Of a stretch of DNA of 64,000 bases, positions 1 through 12,640 are shown piece by piece. The notes under the pieces were generated by a model, which worked only from the letters and a program-made list of their open reading frames with translations, was not told the DNA's origin and searched no databases. The stretch is from Eutrigla gurnardus (taxonomy: Eukaryota > Chordata > Actinopteri > Perciformes > Triglidae): positions 20,323,695-20,387,694 of the forward strand of contig OY741276.1 of NCBI GenBank assembly GCA_963514095.1. Reading direction: 5' to 3'. Made by a program: the position numbers and the translations under genes. The stretch's first letter is position 1, and each line of letters begins with the position of its first letter.

Positions 1-3000
1 TGGGAGGGGATACTCGATTCTTCCAAGAAGATTCTCCCACTTAAGTGGTTTGGATTATCAGGATTTCAAGTCGCCTCTGAGAAAAACATGAATTCAAGAA
101 ATGTAAAATAACATACCCCAACCACCATGAAAACAAGTTATTTCGGACAGTGGGTGGGCAACGCACCCTTTAAATATGACCACAACATCAGTGGCAATTA
201 CAGGCAGAGAAAGTGGCATAAACTACACTGTCATGCATTCGTCACTTCACCCCTTGCAAAGCCTGTACCTCCCCAAAAATGCATGCTTGTGCCCTGGGCA
301 ACACAACATTTCCCTTTGGGCCGCAGGAGCAAAATAAATAGTCTACATGAGGGCAAGGGCAGAGCAAAGTAACCCTTAATTGGTGTGGAAATAATTCCAT
401 TACCATATAGCTGCCTATAAAGGGTGATTTGTTCTTTTGATCGCTCCAGAGAGTGTTTATGAAGTCACTATGTGATCAGTCCGGGCCCAGGGGCAGGGCC
501 AGCCACCAGAATTCCTCAGAACATTTGTGTAGCAGCAGACCGAGTGCAGAGTGCAGCACAAACGCAGTATTGTTCCTGCCGTTCTTGCTGGTCGCGCTGC
601 CAGAGGTAGGAGCTGACAGGGCTGGAGGGAGATGGGGAAGGAGACTCTTGGGTTTTAGGGTCGGGAGTAAGCAGAACCCTGGGGATAACCACCCCTCAAG
701 GGTTAAACATCAAACCTGCTTTACACACAAGCACTTCCTGCCATCAGCGTTACCGGGGACGCTTTGAAAAGGTAATGGCCAACTTCTAAAGATCAGGTCA
801 TTTCACAGTCGAGAGGGCTGTTCCATCGCTGAGCAGTCCCCCACCCCCCCCTCCCTCCTCATTGGCCTGTGGCTTATAAATTATACAATCAAAGCCAACA
901 AGTTCCTCTTGCATCCAAGTCTTTGTATGGGTATATTTGGAAGAGATTTATCTGCCCAAGAGTTCATGACTTTGGTGTCATAAACCCCTAGGGATTCTTG
1001 TTATTTGATTTGTTTTTTATTAGAAACAAGGAACCACTTAGCTGGCTGTAACCTCTGGGGTATTTGGCTCCACATCTAAGAGGATTGCTGTTTGTGGGCC
1101 CTTTTCTGAAAAAGGGACAGCCATGGCAAAAAACAAGCTGGAAAAACTATGCAAAGTCACCGTAATTCAGACAGGATGTCATTAAAAAACGTCAACCAGA
1201 GCTTTCTCTGGAAGCTGAACGTTGGGTGCGCAGGAATTTGCAAATTTGGCAAATCATACGACAATAAATATGAGCTATGCAGTGGAGCAGAATTCACCTT
1301 CTCTTTGAGAGCCTTATATAACAACAACAAAAAAACCTGACCTTATTTATTCTGCAGTGTGATTATGTGATTTATTTTTTATTTTATTTTATTTCTAGTG
1401 GGGCAGTTACTTTGGGTCTTCACCACCATGTTTGTATTGAACAGCGAGGCATTTGTTAGGCAAGACTATGTCTCTTTGACAGGCGATACAGACTCTTTTG
1501 AAAGTCATAATCGGCGTGATGAAAATGTTAAAAGGACAGAGGAAGATGGAGGATGAGGAAAAGTCTGTCCGTCGGTACTTTAGCCAAAATCAACATACGC
1601 TTCACCGTGACATCGTGGTGATGAATATCTAATGGATGAAGGATTGAGGATTGAATGCATATTCAAATAGCCTGGCAAGTCTGGCCTATTTTTTGCGTAT
1701 GAAATTCCGTTGAATCTCAAGGTCGGGACCTCCGGGTCCTTAAGGAAAGAATGTGTGACTTGAAATGGGAGACCAAAAAGGGCTGCTCGCATCCCCTGCC
1801 CCCCAGCTGGGAGGACAACACAAGGATCAAAGAGGCTCGGTGAATCTTCAAGAGGGGCGATTGGGATAAACTTGGAGGGCATGTGAAGCGTCCGGAGAGC
1901 CTCCGCTCTTCATGCATCGCGTGTGGAAGCCCCATCCTCTCCTTGAACCATTTACAGCTTTGCCTTGTTAATAATTCAGAAAAACATGAAAAGACCACAG
2001 CTAGCCTCAGGCATTAGAGTCCCCAGGGCATGCTGCTAGCATGTTAGGGGTATGAATCACACAGTCCAGTGAGCAGTGTGTTTACCTCGCGTTTGTCTTG
2101 GCCCGGCTGCTCTGGAACGCCCTCTTGCACTTCACTAGGTGTGCATGAGACTCGCAGGCAGCATCTGCACGCTACATCTCCCCTAAAGACAAGCTAACAG
2201 TGGTCTACAGTCAGGGATCAAAGCTTTTCTTGTCGCTTGTCATAATCTCTTTATTTTATTATGAACAGATTGTTGCTTAAGTAAGTTAGCAGCTATGCAA
2301 GGAAGAAAATCCAGCAGCAGCAAATATGCAGCTAACCCTATAACCATGACAAAACATCCACAACATCCATCCAGGTAGGAGCCATAGTTGGCGGTGCAGG
2401 CCCCTGGCTGCCAGCTGAACCAGTGCGTAGAAATGTACCTGGCATGTCACAATAACATAGGCAGAGAACAGAGTGTCTTTTGTAGGAAGAACCAGGACGA
2501 CCAGCATCCACTGTGTATGAGAGCGCTGGAGTCTCCCGACCTCCAGCACCTATCTGCCAGCCAGCCAGGGCCCAGCCCGGAGAAGCCTGTCATCACTACC
2601 ACAGAGGCCTCTATTCATCCCTGCAAAGACAAAGCCAAAAGTGTACAGCAGCCATCCAAGGCATCCCAAGCATCCAGATATCAACCAGCGATATCATTTT
2701 AGGCTTTTGTGAGCCCGCGCTTTGGTTTACCCCGTTCTCCCCCCCTCCACCCCTGCTCTTCGTCCCCTCCACGTCGAGGATTTGTCTGTTTTAAGGTGCA
2801 AGGACCTCACATGCGTTCCACGGTGCCACACAGGCATTGCTAGCTAATTAGTGACATACATGATAATGATTTGTCTCTTTGTACGTTGTTCTTTGTAGTC
2901 ATTTGGAATCTCTTCCTACTTGCACAATGATACTCAAAGGTGAGAGCCAGGGGAGCCTTAGACACTTTGGGCCCCTGTGGCCGGTAGACCAGTTCAGTCA

Positions 3001-6000
3001 TAAATATCTGGCCCTACCAAATGCAAGTGGAACATTTCTGCCTGCAGTATTTGACAAGAAAACTGCTTCTGTCACTTTCGTGTTGTCACTTAAGAAGAGA
3101 ACCCCCTAAAAAGGCAGGTGTTTAAACGGCAGTGGGGCTCACATTGTTCAGTGTTCACATTGCCAATGTCAGACCCTTCCGGTCTGGCCCTCCTCTGGCC
3201 ACACTGGGCCCCTGAACTCGGTGGTGAAATCTCCACCTGCTGATAGCATCAGCTGCCCCACCGCTTCACCCCCCCCCCCCCCACCCACCCACCCACCCAC
3301 CCCCTGATCCCCTTCTCTCGGGCATGTGTGGCGGCCACTGATAAAAGAACTGTATATAAGAGGAAACACACGCTGTGATGAGGAACACATTGCCGTAAGT
3401 AGAACAGAACATCAGCCCAGTGGAAAGGAACAGAGATAGAGCGTGAGAAGGAGGAGACCGGGAGAGAATCTGAAAGTGATTAAACGCTGGGTAGAAAGAC
3501 ATCTTGAGGCTAAAAATAAAATACAAATGGAGAGAAGAGGAGGTTCTCTCAAACAAAACAATAAACATGAATAGTCAAGAGTTGGAGGCTACACGGTATA
3601 TTTCTGAACCCGACCGTCTGCTTGAGATATTTACAATGCATATGATTTGTCGGAAAAACAAACAAGAAGTTACTGCAATCATGTTCGCAGACAAGTACCC
3701 TTAAATACGCCATGAGAGGTACCATAAATGCATATACTGTGTCAAAGCTAGAAAGTTACTGTACTGTTTTGCATGCACTTTTGCAGTATTTCTTGCCGGG
3801 TTTAGCAGGAAAAAAAATGCATGGAAAAAAAAAAGTTACAACATTGTGACAACAACATTGTTTGCAACACTTGTGGATCTTGAAACTACCATCAGTCACA
3901 AACCCCCATCAACTGATGAATCAATCATTAGCCGTTTCCAGCTCAGTTCTCTGGAAAACAAGAGCGGATGTAAATAAATCGGAGCTGTTGACACAGGCCC
4001 AGAGTGGATGGGACAGGTGCCACAATGACACCAGCGACCTCCAGGGGATGTATGCATCCCATAGCGGTGTCCTCTTTCAAGATGGACACCGGAGGGGACA
4101 AACCAGTTGGTCCACACCCAGGGGTGTGAGCACAGCAGCGAGTCACCCCGCTTCAGCCGAGGAAACACCCGCAGCTTAGGCGACACTTGGCGTGCATTGT
4201 CTGGGGATATTTTGGCGTATAATCCCATTTCTGTCCCTCCCATACTTAAAACAATATTCCAGTGTCGTGTTGAAGTACAAACATCACTTCTGCTTCTATC
4301 TTAGGTTTTATTTCTCATCATTCCTTTACCTTTTTACAGATTATTCTGTGGAGAAATGTGCTCTCTCTCTCTCTCTCTCTCTTGAAATAGCTTTCTAATC
4401 CGCTGTCCTTACTGTAAGTCGCGCTGGATACTAGCAGCATTGGCATGCTTCAAATGTAAACTAATATATATAGCTCAAAAGAATCTATTAGCCTGTATTT
4501 GACCAAGAGAGCCCTGCTCCTGGCCAGGCTCCCTCCTATTGGCTCGGAGTCAGCGTAAAGTGTCCTGCTAATCCAACAGTTGTCTGGCTACGCTGAAAGT
4601 CACCTCTGAGTCCAGCTCTAGCACTCGTGTCAGGAATCCACAGGCTCTTTGCATACCGAGTGGCCGGATATCCTCTAGTTAAAGAGGGCCCTCTAAGCCA
4701 GGGCCATGTGTTGGTCAACTGGGGAGGGTGACAAAGGGTAGGGGGTGATGGCGGGGATGTGCAGGCAGCGCTTAAAGAGGCCTTTAGAGTGACATCAGCA
4801 TCACTTTGAGCGGACACAAAAAACGGCAGAGGGAGAGTGCGGCGCGTTCAGGTTCCATAGAAACCGATCCGTCTTCCCTGCAGATCCCCTGAGCCGCGCC
4901 GGCTAAAAAGGTGCAGTTGCTCCGGCTCTGAGGCCGCGGATCCGCACATCTGTGAATGGCTTTTGTGTTTCTGCCGAGGCAGAACAAAGTGAGTTCAGGT
5001 TACTGCACTCCTCCCGTTATTGGCCCACATTGTCTCTAATTATTCCAGCAAACATTGACACAGCATGTGTGGTCTCACATTTATCCCCCCCTCTCTGCTA
5101 AACAGAGTGCGAAAATACAGAGAGAGAGATAGAGAGGGAGGGGAAAACAAGACAGAAAGAACTTATGAACGGGAGCGAAGGAATGATGAAACAAAGAAAT
5201 GCAACTGCATTCACCGTTTTGTGCTTCATTATGATGCAATTGTACGTGGAATTGCTTTAGGCTGCACTGAGAGGCTTTGTTTGTTTTCAAGCCGGTGCGT
5301 GCCCCTAGGGGATTTCATCACCTTTCTCCCATGCCATCTCAATTCGGCAGGAAAAAAATGTGCACCATGCCAACTCGAGCTTTGAATACACGAGCAACCA
5401 AGAGCAGCAGGTAGGGGGCAGAGTGCAAAATGATGGCGTTTTTCTAGGATGCAATAACCAAAAACAGAAAAACAGCCGCAACTTTAAAGCTCAATCCCAC
5501 ACTCTTATTTGAATTCTGATGCTTTCCCCCGTTGCCGTGGCGCTTATGACTCCGGCTTTTGCAAAACAATAATTATGACGAATGTATGCATCAGTAGCTT
5601 ACCAAATCCTCTGTCAATGAGCTTAGCTTGAGGCAACGTTGCAGAAAAGCTCACCCAAATATGCTACATGTGGTTGCCAATAGGAAATGGCTTGAAGTCG
5701 GGCATGAGGATGGTCTGGTGTAAAATCAAATCAGGAAAAATATAGAAATGGTCTGAGCAGGGTGAGCTCAGTTACTGTAAAATTGTCTCTAACCTCTTGT
5801 TAGCATTTGGTAGCAGTCCTATAGAAAACTTCAGCGGAGTGGGAAACCATTACTGTAAAATCACCATAAAAGCTTCCTGAGCGGATCCATTGCAGATTTT
5901 TACTGGAAACCATTAGAGCAAATGGACTGACTCATCTGTTAGGAAGGACTGCATTTTCAGTTTCCTCACGTGGGTTCTGATCATTGTTTTTTTGTTCGTT

Positions 6001-6332
6001 TTTGTTTTTAATTTTAATTTTACACCTCTCTTCCAAGATCTGATAAGATCATCATGCTTTGTCAGATTAGACTTCAATCACAGATATACAGAAGCTGTCA
6101 CCAAGTTTATCAAACCGCTGTATCTTAATGGAAAAGTGTGAGGCTTGAAGCCCTGTTGCCAGACAATGCGTCTACTGAATTGCAGAACTGCAGTATGCCA
6201 CTTCACTAGAAGGCATTTTGTTAAAAAGATCTGTAATGAAATGCTGTATCTTCCTAGTCCTAATTGGTGGTGCCGGTAAAGTCCTTTCCTGCAATATATG
6301 TGGATGAAGTTTAAGTATCTGCTAAGCCACAG

Positions 6333-6493
6333 CCTTTTTTCCTTTTATTAGTAGTGGACAGATAGGAAACATAGGAGAGAGAGGGGGTGTGTGTGCAGCA
6401 AAGGACCTCGGCCAGGATTCGAACCAGGGTCGGCTGCGTTTGCGTATGTGTGTACATGGCATGCGCTCTATCCACTCCACCACCTGCGCGCCT
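6333..6493 (-). mobile_element. tRNA-derived SINE with target-site duplication
   Basis: Read on the minus strand, this block starts with a tRNA-like head: an A-box-like stretch (TGGTGGAGTGGATAGAGCGC) and a good B box (GGTTCGAATCC), the internal RNA polymerase III promoter of tRNA-derived SINEs. The 3' end in minus orientation is A-rich (T-run at 6334-6352 on plus). The element is flanked by a direct repeat TAAGCCACAG at 6323-6332 and 6494-6503, which is the expected target-site duplication from LINE-mediated insertion. A functional tRNA gene is unlikely because no cloverleaf with a proper acceptor stem is visible. Confidence 0.75.
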
Positions 6494-6683
6494 TAAGCCA
6501 CAGTTACTATGTTCACTGAGGTAATAAATCAAAAGCAATCAAACTTCTTATTGCAACCTGACGGCCAGTAGAGAGACTGATAGTTTAAGGCACTTCAGCC
6601 TTGGCTTCACTGCTCAGAACCAGCAGTTGCCGTCAGTACATCGAGAGGGATGGGGAAAAAAGGTAAAATCCTTGTATGGGCAC

Positions 6684-7148
6684 TAGAGTTCTCAACGGGT
6701 CGGCCCAGCCCGACAAACCCGACGGGACCCGAAGTTTCGGGCCGGGTCCGGGCCGAAAAAATACGCAAATGAGCCGGGTCGGGTCGGGCCTCGGGCTTCC
6801 TTTTTTTATAAAACACATTTCATTAAAAAATAAAAAATAAAAAATAAAAAAAAATTGTAGGTTGTAAATTATATATTGTTTGCTGTGAATCATCGCTGTT
6901 CACGTTTGGTCAATCTGGCTGCCTGCTTCATGGGGCAGAGTAAGTTTCATTTGAATTCACGTCTGCTGTCTGTCTGATCGTGATAACAAGTGTATGAGGA
7001 AAACAATGCAGGCGCGCGGGGGGTCGGGTTCGGGTCGGGTTCGGGCCGACAATTCATGCTGGTGTGTCGGGCTGCGTCGGGTTCGGGTTTAAAAACCCGC
7101 GGGCCGGGTCGGGTCGGGCTGTAATTTTCAGGCCCGTTGAGAACTCTA
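6684..7148. mobile_element. non-autonomous hAT-type DNA transposon (MITE), 465 bp
   Basis: The element has perfect 16-bp terminal inverted repeats: TAGAGTTCTCAACGGG at the left end and its reverse complement at the right end. It is bounded by an exact 8-bp direct repeat ATGGGCAC at 6676-6683 and 7149-7156. An 8-bp target duplication with short TIRs is the signature of the hAT superfamily. Both subterminal regions carry many GGGTCGGG or CCCGACCC motifs, which may be transposase-binding repeats. The centre is AT-rich and has no transposase frame, so the copy is non-autonomous. The intact duplication suggests fairly recent insertion. Confidence 0.88.
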
Positions 7149-9867
7149 ATGGGCACGTTTACTAGGGGAATAAAGGGAATTCTGAACAAGAATACAATAA
7201 CCAGAGCTGAATCTATAAATCTACCACATACACATTTCAGATCCAACTGCATCCATTATAAGACAGAAAATTATCCTTCCAACCGACTGGAGAGGCCACT
7301 GTTCAAATCTCAGAGCCGCATCTCTGGGAAGTGTTTACTTCGAAATGCCTGCGGGATGCATTTCACCCCAGGGGTGACAATCTGATTTTGTCACATGCCT
7401 GTGGGATGCAGACGGAATAGCAAAGGGCTGTATTGGCTGGTCTTTTTCTGTCTTTCCCATCTTCTCCCACTCGATCGCTCCATTCTCTCAAAACAGCATT
7501 GTGAGAAAATAGATTTCTTGACATGTGCGAGGACAAGTTATCATTAGCGAGCCAAGTGTGTTTGGACAAACTGCCCATATGCTGCCAAGCAAAGAATAGA
7601 CAAGATCTCCTTGTGCCTTTTTTATTTTAAGCTGCTAAAATTTAAAAAAGTGCAGCATTCACTGTGACATATGACAGAAGAATGGAAGAATGGATGAATA
7701 GAGGAGAAGCGCTGAGATTGAAAAAGCACAGTGACAATAATAATGATGTGCTCCATCTCACGACACACAAAAGATATAAATGGTTCCTTCTCATTTCCCC
7801 CCCTCATAAGAGTGAACTACCATGTAAGTTTGGGAAAGAAATGGATGCTGGAAAAAAATACCTGGACATTTTCTCCACCTGACAGCAGCATGCGGCAGCA
7901 CTGAGCGGTGAACAGATGCATAGCAAGGGGACAGAAATGGGCACAGCTGGCTAGAAGTAATTATCCTGACCTTTTTGTAACGGGGAGGGGGGTTAGGGGG
8001 GTTGGAAGGTGTTGGTGGTTGAGGTATCAGCCAGGACTACAGGAGCATTGACGCAATTTGCATGAAGGATAAGGTCACATCCATTAACCGAAATGACCGC
8101 AGTGTTTCGAGATTTCCAGACACATCCAACTCCATTTGCACATTTACTATCACCTACAACATCTACTATACATTCACTATAAATTCTATATTGTATCGAT
8201 TAAAGTGCCTTAGCGTGTTCTTTCTACAGATGGACCAAATCCAAGAACACGCATCTTCTTATAGAACGACACGGTGCAAACGTTGACGTTTGAAGCTGTG
8301 AAGAAAATCCAGTTTCTAAAAAGTCCTGCTTTAAGAAAATACATTCTTAATCACAGCTTTCCTTCAGTGGTTTTCTGTGCCATTTTGTATCCCAGAGCGC
8401 TTTGCAGAATATCTGCGGCTGGAAGGTTCAGACCGCCTTTCTTCACCCACAGCATGAATTTCAATTGCAGTTTCCCCCTTGACAGCAGCACTTTGGAGGC
8501 GCGGTGCACCTGCGAACTGACACTGAAATAGCGGCAATGTGAAACGTCAACTCGCAGCGGACCTGCCTGCTTCTTTCACTGATTAGACATGGCAGGATAT
8601 GAAAACTTCATGCCACGATTATACTGGCTAAAATAATTGGGATGATGCAACATCCACTGTTGGTGAAAAACAAATAATCTAACAATTTTACTTCTCTACC
8701 ATGACAGCGAACTACACAGCTTTTTCAAGTCAGTTGTGATTACCCCGACCTTGAAAGTTCACCACTATTAACTTATTGTGAGTGATTTTTATCTAGATCC
8801 GTGACAACATTCTTATATCCTCCCATCCCTGTGGTGGACACGGTTATATATGAAACTGCTGGCCTCAATTAATCCTGGTCATGACACGGTTCACACGCCG
8901 ATGATGAGCTGCGTCAGGTTCCAGTGAGTGTTTGAGTCGTGTAATTGGGTGTTTTAACAGCTGGCATTATTGTAGCACATTGGGTTTGGAATAAGAATCA
9001 GAACTGCAACTTAAACTGGTGTTACAAACCGATTTCAATCAATTAACTACATAAATTATGAATTAATTAAAAAGGAAATGCCAACATACGTAATGGACAT
9101 TAACTGGAACCATGAAATCATGAATCAATTAGTTATTGGCCAGAGTTAATGACTACTTGTGAATGCTGAAAGTTGCTTAATTCTTTTTGTACAAATCATA
9201 GTGAAATTTGTGAGAAACTGTGGCTGTTTGCGGTCAGACAGAAGAAGCTGTTTGAAGAATTTTCTGCCTCTTTACTGACTATTTGAAATGATCAACTGGG
9301 AAAACAGGAGTGATAAAGAAAAGAAGTGCACATTGAAGTGCCACTATGAATTGTGTTTTGTCTCCATGCATCCCTGTTCAGCGTTTAGCTGGATGGTTCA
9401 TGTCATAGTCATGAATTGCTACACTCTGCATGCCAGAAACAAGGAGGTCTCCTCTTTTTACGACCAGCAACAAAGGCTTTGTGCTCCAACCCTGACTTCC
9501 GGGTCCGACCCAGGATGCGCCAGTTAAAAGGCTCGACCTCCACCTGAACTCCCATGGAAATAAAAAGGGTCAGCTGTTTACTGCTATTTTAACATCAGAG
9601 GAGACATGCAATCACAAAACAAGGGCGAGGAGGACTTCAATCGGAGGCATGCAAATAACCTTTGGCAAACCAAAGCAACAACAGTGAATTATTGCTGCAC
9701 GCCATCAACAAGGGAGATACTTTCCTTCAGTGTGTGTTTGTGTGTGCCTCTCAACTGTCATGGGAGCTGTCAATGAGTTATCAGCCTGATGATCATGGGT
9801 GCATTTTGAAAGAATGTGTGGTCAGGCTTGGTTTAACATGCATTACGAGGGAAGTACGTGTACACAC

Positions 9868-9914
9868 ACTCTCTCTCTCTCTCTCTCTGACACACACACA
9901 CACACACACACACA
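9868..9914. repeat. (CT)n-(CA)n compound microsatellite
   Basis: A run of CT dinucleotides is followed directly by a run of CA dinucleotides. It lies in the presumed znrf3 intron and has no coding meaning. Confidence 0.9.
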
Positions 9915-11077
9915 GGCCCTGTATAAACTTTACAAAGAACAGCGTCCACTCTGTTGCACCTGTTGTGTACTTTAGAAACGCCCGGTGGATTAACCTATCT
10001 GCTGAAATCAGATAAAAACTGTTTCCCGTTCCAAGTCCTCCATCAAATACGTAAACAAAACCCCTTTCGGCTGGATCCTCGCGTTAGCGGAGCGCCCGGG
10101 AGGAGAGGCGTCTCGGCCCAAACTCTCTGGCTTCAGTGCAAACGTGCAAAGTATTTCTCTCACCATCCTTGTGCAAGGGAACACCTTCACCATTATTTGT
10201 ATGGGAGCGGATTTAGCTGGAAGGCCTGCAATTACATCATTCAGTTTTGCAGCGTCGCACATCAGGGTTGGCATTACTCAGAGAGGCCTTTGAAGAGTTT
10301 GGCCCGGCCCACTCTTTCACTCTCCCTCCCTCCCTCCCTCCCCCCCTCCCCCGGCCAACCCTTCGGCACTGCCTTTGATGTTAGCGCGTGGAGCTGCGCC
10401 GAGCGTCGCGGCCTCCCCGCCTCGCCTGATCCTATCTGCTCAGGCGGCACATTCATGTGGTTTACACCCGCAGCACAGCTCCTGGCAGCTACTCACCCAA
10501 CCCTGCAGGCCCCTCCCTGATCAGGGTCCAGGGGCTGGAGAGGAACGAAGCATGGCCTGAGCTGCCGACGGGGGTCGAGGGGAAGGACAGGAGGAATTGT
10601 GGCGGCTTTATCAAAGCCCGAAGCGGTACTAGAGAGCTTCTTTTGGCATGGTGCGTTCATGAAAGTACTATATTTGTAGATTTGTGAAAGGAAAAGTCAC
10701 ACCTGATCCTTTGGGGTTTCTGGAGAAGAGTTGAAACAGGAACAGCGACTTATCTCGGCTTTGGGTGCAACCGCACAAAATGAGCCATCCTTCAAAAAAT
10801 AAATATCCAACTTTGAGATAGTGAGGCACAGGGATGCCATAAAAATAAAGGCTATTCCTCATTTCAGAAATCTAGGGCGCAGCTTTAGCAGTGGGAAGAG
10901 GAGGAGGTGGGAAGATGCAGTGATATATCTTCACTGCAGAGGTGGCGGACAGGCAGCACACAGGGAGGAAAAAGAAATGTAGAGAAACCCAGCTTGTTCT
11001 CATCTGACCAAGCAAGTCCAATCCATCATACCTCCGGCCCCATTGTGTTCAGGCCTGGGTCTTCCTCATTACTGGAC

Positions 11078-11080
<3 letters not shown>

Positions 11081-11118
<38 letters not shown>
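11081..11118. repeat. (CA)n microsatellite
   Basis: About 19 uninterrupted CA units. The long TH and VC runs in the six-frame translations here are artefacts of the repeat. Confidence 0.95.
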
Positions 11119-11120
<2 letters not shown>

Positions 11121-12429
11121 AACGTGATGGGGTCAGGGCTTCCACCTGAAACTGATGTGTCCCCATCTGGCACCCCTGTAAATGACCTTTGCCACAGTGT
11201 TGGAATCCATTAAAAGAAAACAAAAAAAGAGGGTGGAATTAAAAATGGCAGCGTTTCTGACAGAGGGCCTGTCATGAGGAACGCTCACAATGTTAACATG
11301 ATGCATTAGGCCGAGTGTGATTATGTGCACGAGACCAGTAATGGCTCCCCTGAACAATAACCGAAGGAGTTGTTAAAACGTATTAGTATGAATCAAAATG
11401 ACACGAGGGCAGGATCCTCTTCCATTAAAAGCAACATCACCCTTTGTCGGCATATGAGGCTGATAATTATGAAATGATGTACACAAAAAAGGGAGAACTT
11501 TGAACCCTGCCTTCTTGAGCTTGAGCGAGTGGGACGGATCTGTGATAAGACTCTTTTCATGAAAACAAATGTGTGCAGTAAAGAGGACTGAGGGCACAAG
11601 GATCAGTATATTAAGGAGGTAGATGGCGGGTAGCGCTAGGATTGAAATGGACTCTCAGTGCGGCTACCTTCCTAGTCTATTGGCAAAAAAAGTACAACAA
11701 AAGGGGAGGCTGGCGTTGTGGCCTTCCACGGTTAGTCAGCACATTCCTGGCCGACAACAAAGCATGCCTCTGCCTGGATGAGCCACTGTGAGCATTGTCA
11801 TTTCATAACCCTCGACCCCTTAGCCTTTGTTTTGCAGACCCTCTGTGTCAGTTGATAAAAATATGGGCTGAGGGGATGGACTGGGTCTTTCAGCTCAGTT
11901 TCAAACGTTGACATGCCAGGGGCGACAGAGAGAGAACAAAAACACTCAGGGCGTTTCATCTTTGACTCGTCTGACTGTTTCAAATAGAGTGAAGTCAGGC
12001 CGTGTGAAAAATGATTTTTTCACCTGTCGAAAGTATGACATTCTGTTATGATGCATTTCCCAGCACACGTCATAGAAAAAACACAGCCTCTGGGCGAGGC
12101 CGAATTAACGTTTCCTCATTATTGGTGCGTAAAGCAGGAGACAAATGCAAGGCTTTAATACAAATGAGCTCAGACACATAATCAATAGCAGATCAGGAGC
12201 AGAGTGACTTTGGGGAATAGGGTTCCCCTGGGAGAGGCTTGGATAGCGGAGAGAAGGCAGCAGCCAGCACCGGTGCCGACTGCTTATCTCTTCTGGAGTG
12301 GAACAAAGATCGACTCGGCCACTCAGACCAGTGGAAACTAACATAGCTACAGGGGTCGCCAGTACCATGCACTTGTTCCAGGTGGAGCTGAGCCAAACCT
12401 AGTGTTTGGTGTAATATTTATATATTTCA

Positions 12430-12640
12430 GGTAGCTAGCTAACTAGCAATTTGGAATTGTTGATTCATAGCACTCTAGGTTGCTAGCTTTTGCAAACATG
12501 CCAGCCAGCTAGCAAGCTAGGCTTTATTGATTAATTGCATGCTACGTCGCTAGCCTTTGCTGGCTAGCTAGCTAGTAAGCTAGGATTTGTTGATTCACAG
12601 CACACTAGGTATAGCATTAAAATACATGCTAGCGAGCTAG
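12430..12640. repeat. GCTAGC-rich degenerate tandem repeat
   Basis: Short palindromic GCTAGC or CTAGCTAG motifs recur many times. Larger units of about 90-100 bp appear two to three times, each with a variant of 'GCTAGG..TTGTTGATTCA.AGCAC.CTAGGT'. It looks like a decayed minisatellite built from a self-complementary core. No gene overlaps it. Confidence 0.6.

Noticed and set aside
6350..6495. Possible tRNA gene on the minus strand
   Set aside because: A- and B-box-like motifs are present, but there is no acceptor-stem pairing and the unit has a SINE-type target duplication.
9954..10520. 188-codon plus-strand ORF
   Set aside because: It overlaps frames on the other strand, passes through a CCCT-rich simple repeat and has no recognisable motif or splice context. 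It is best explained by a GC-rich stretch poor in stop codons.
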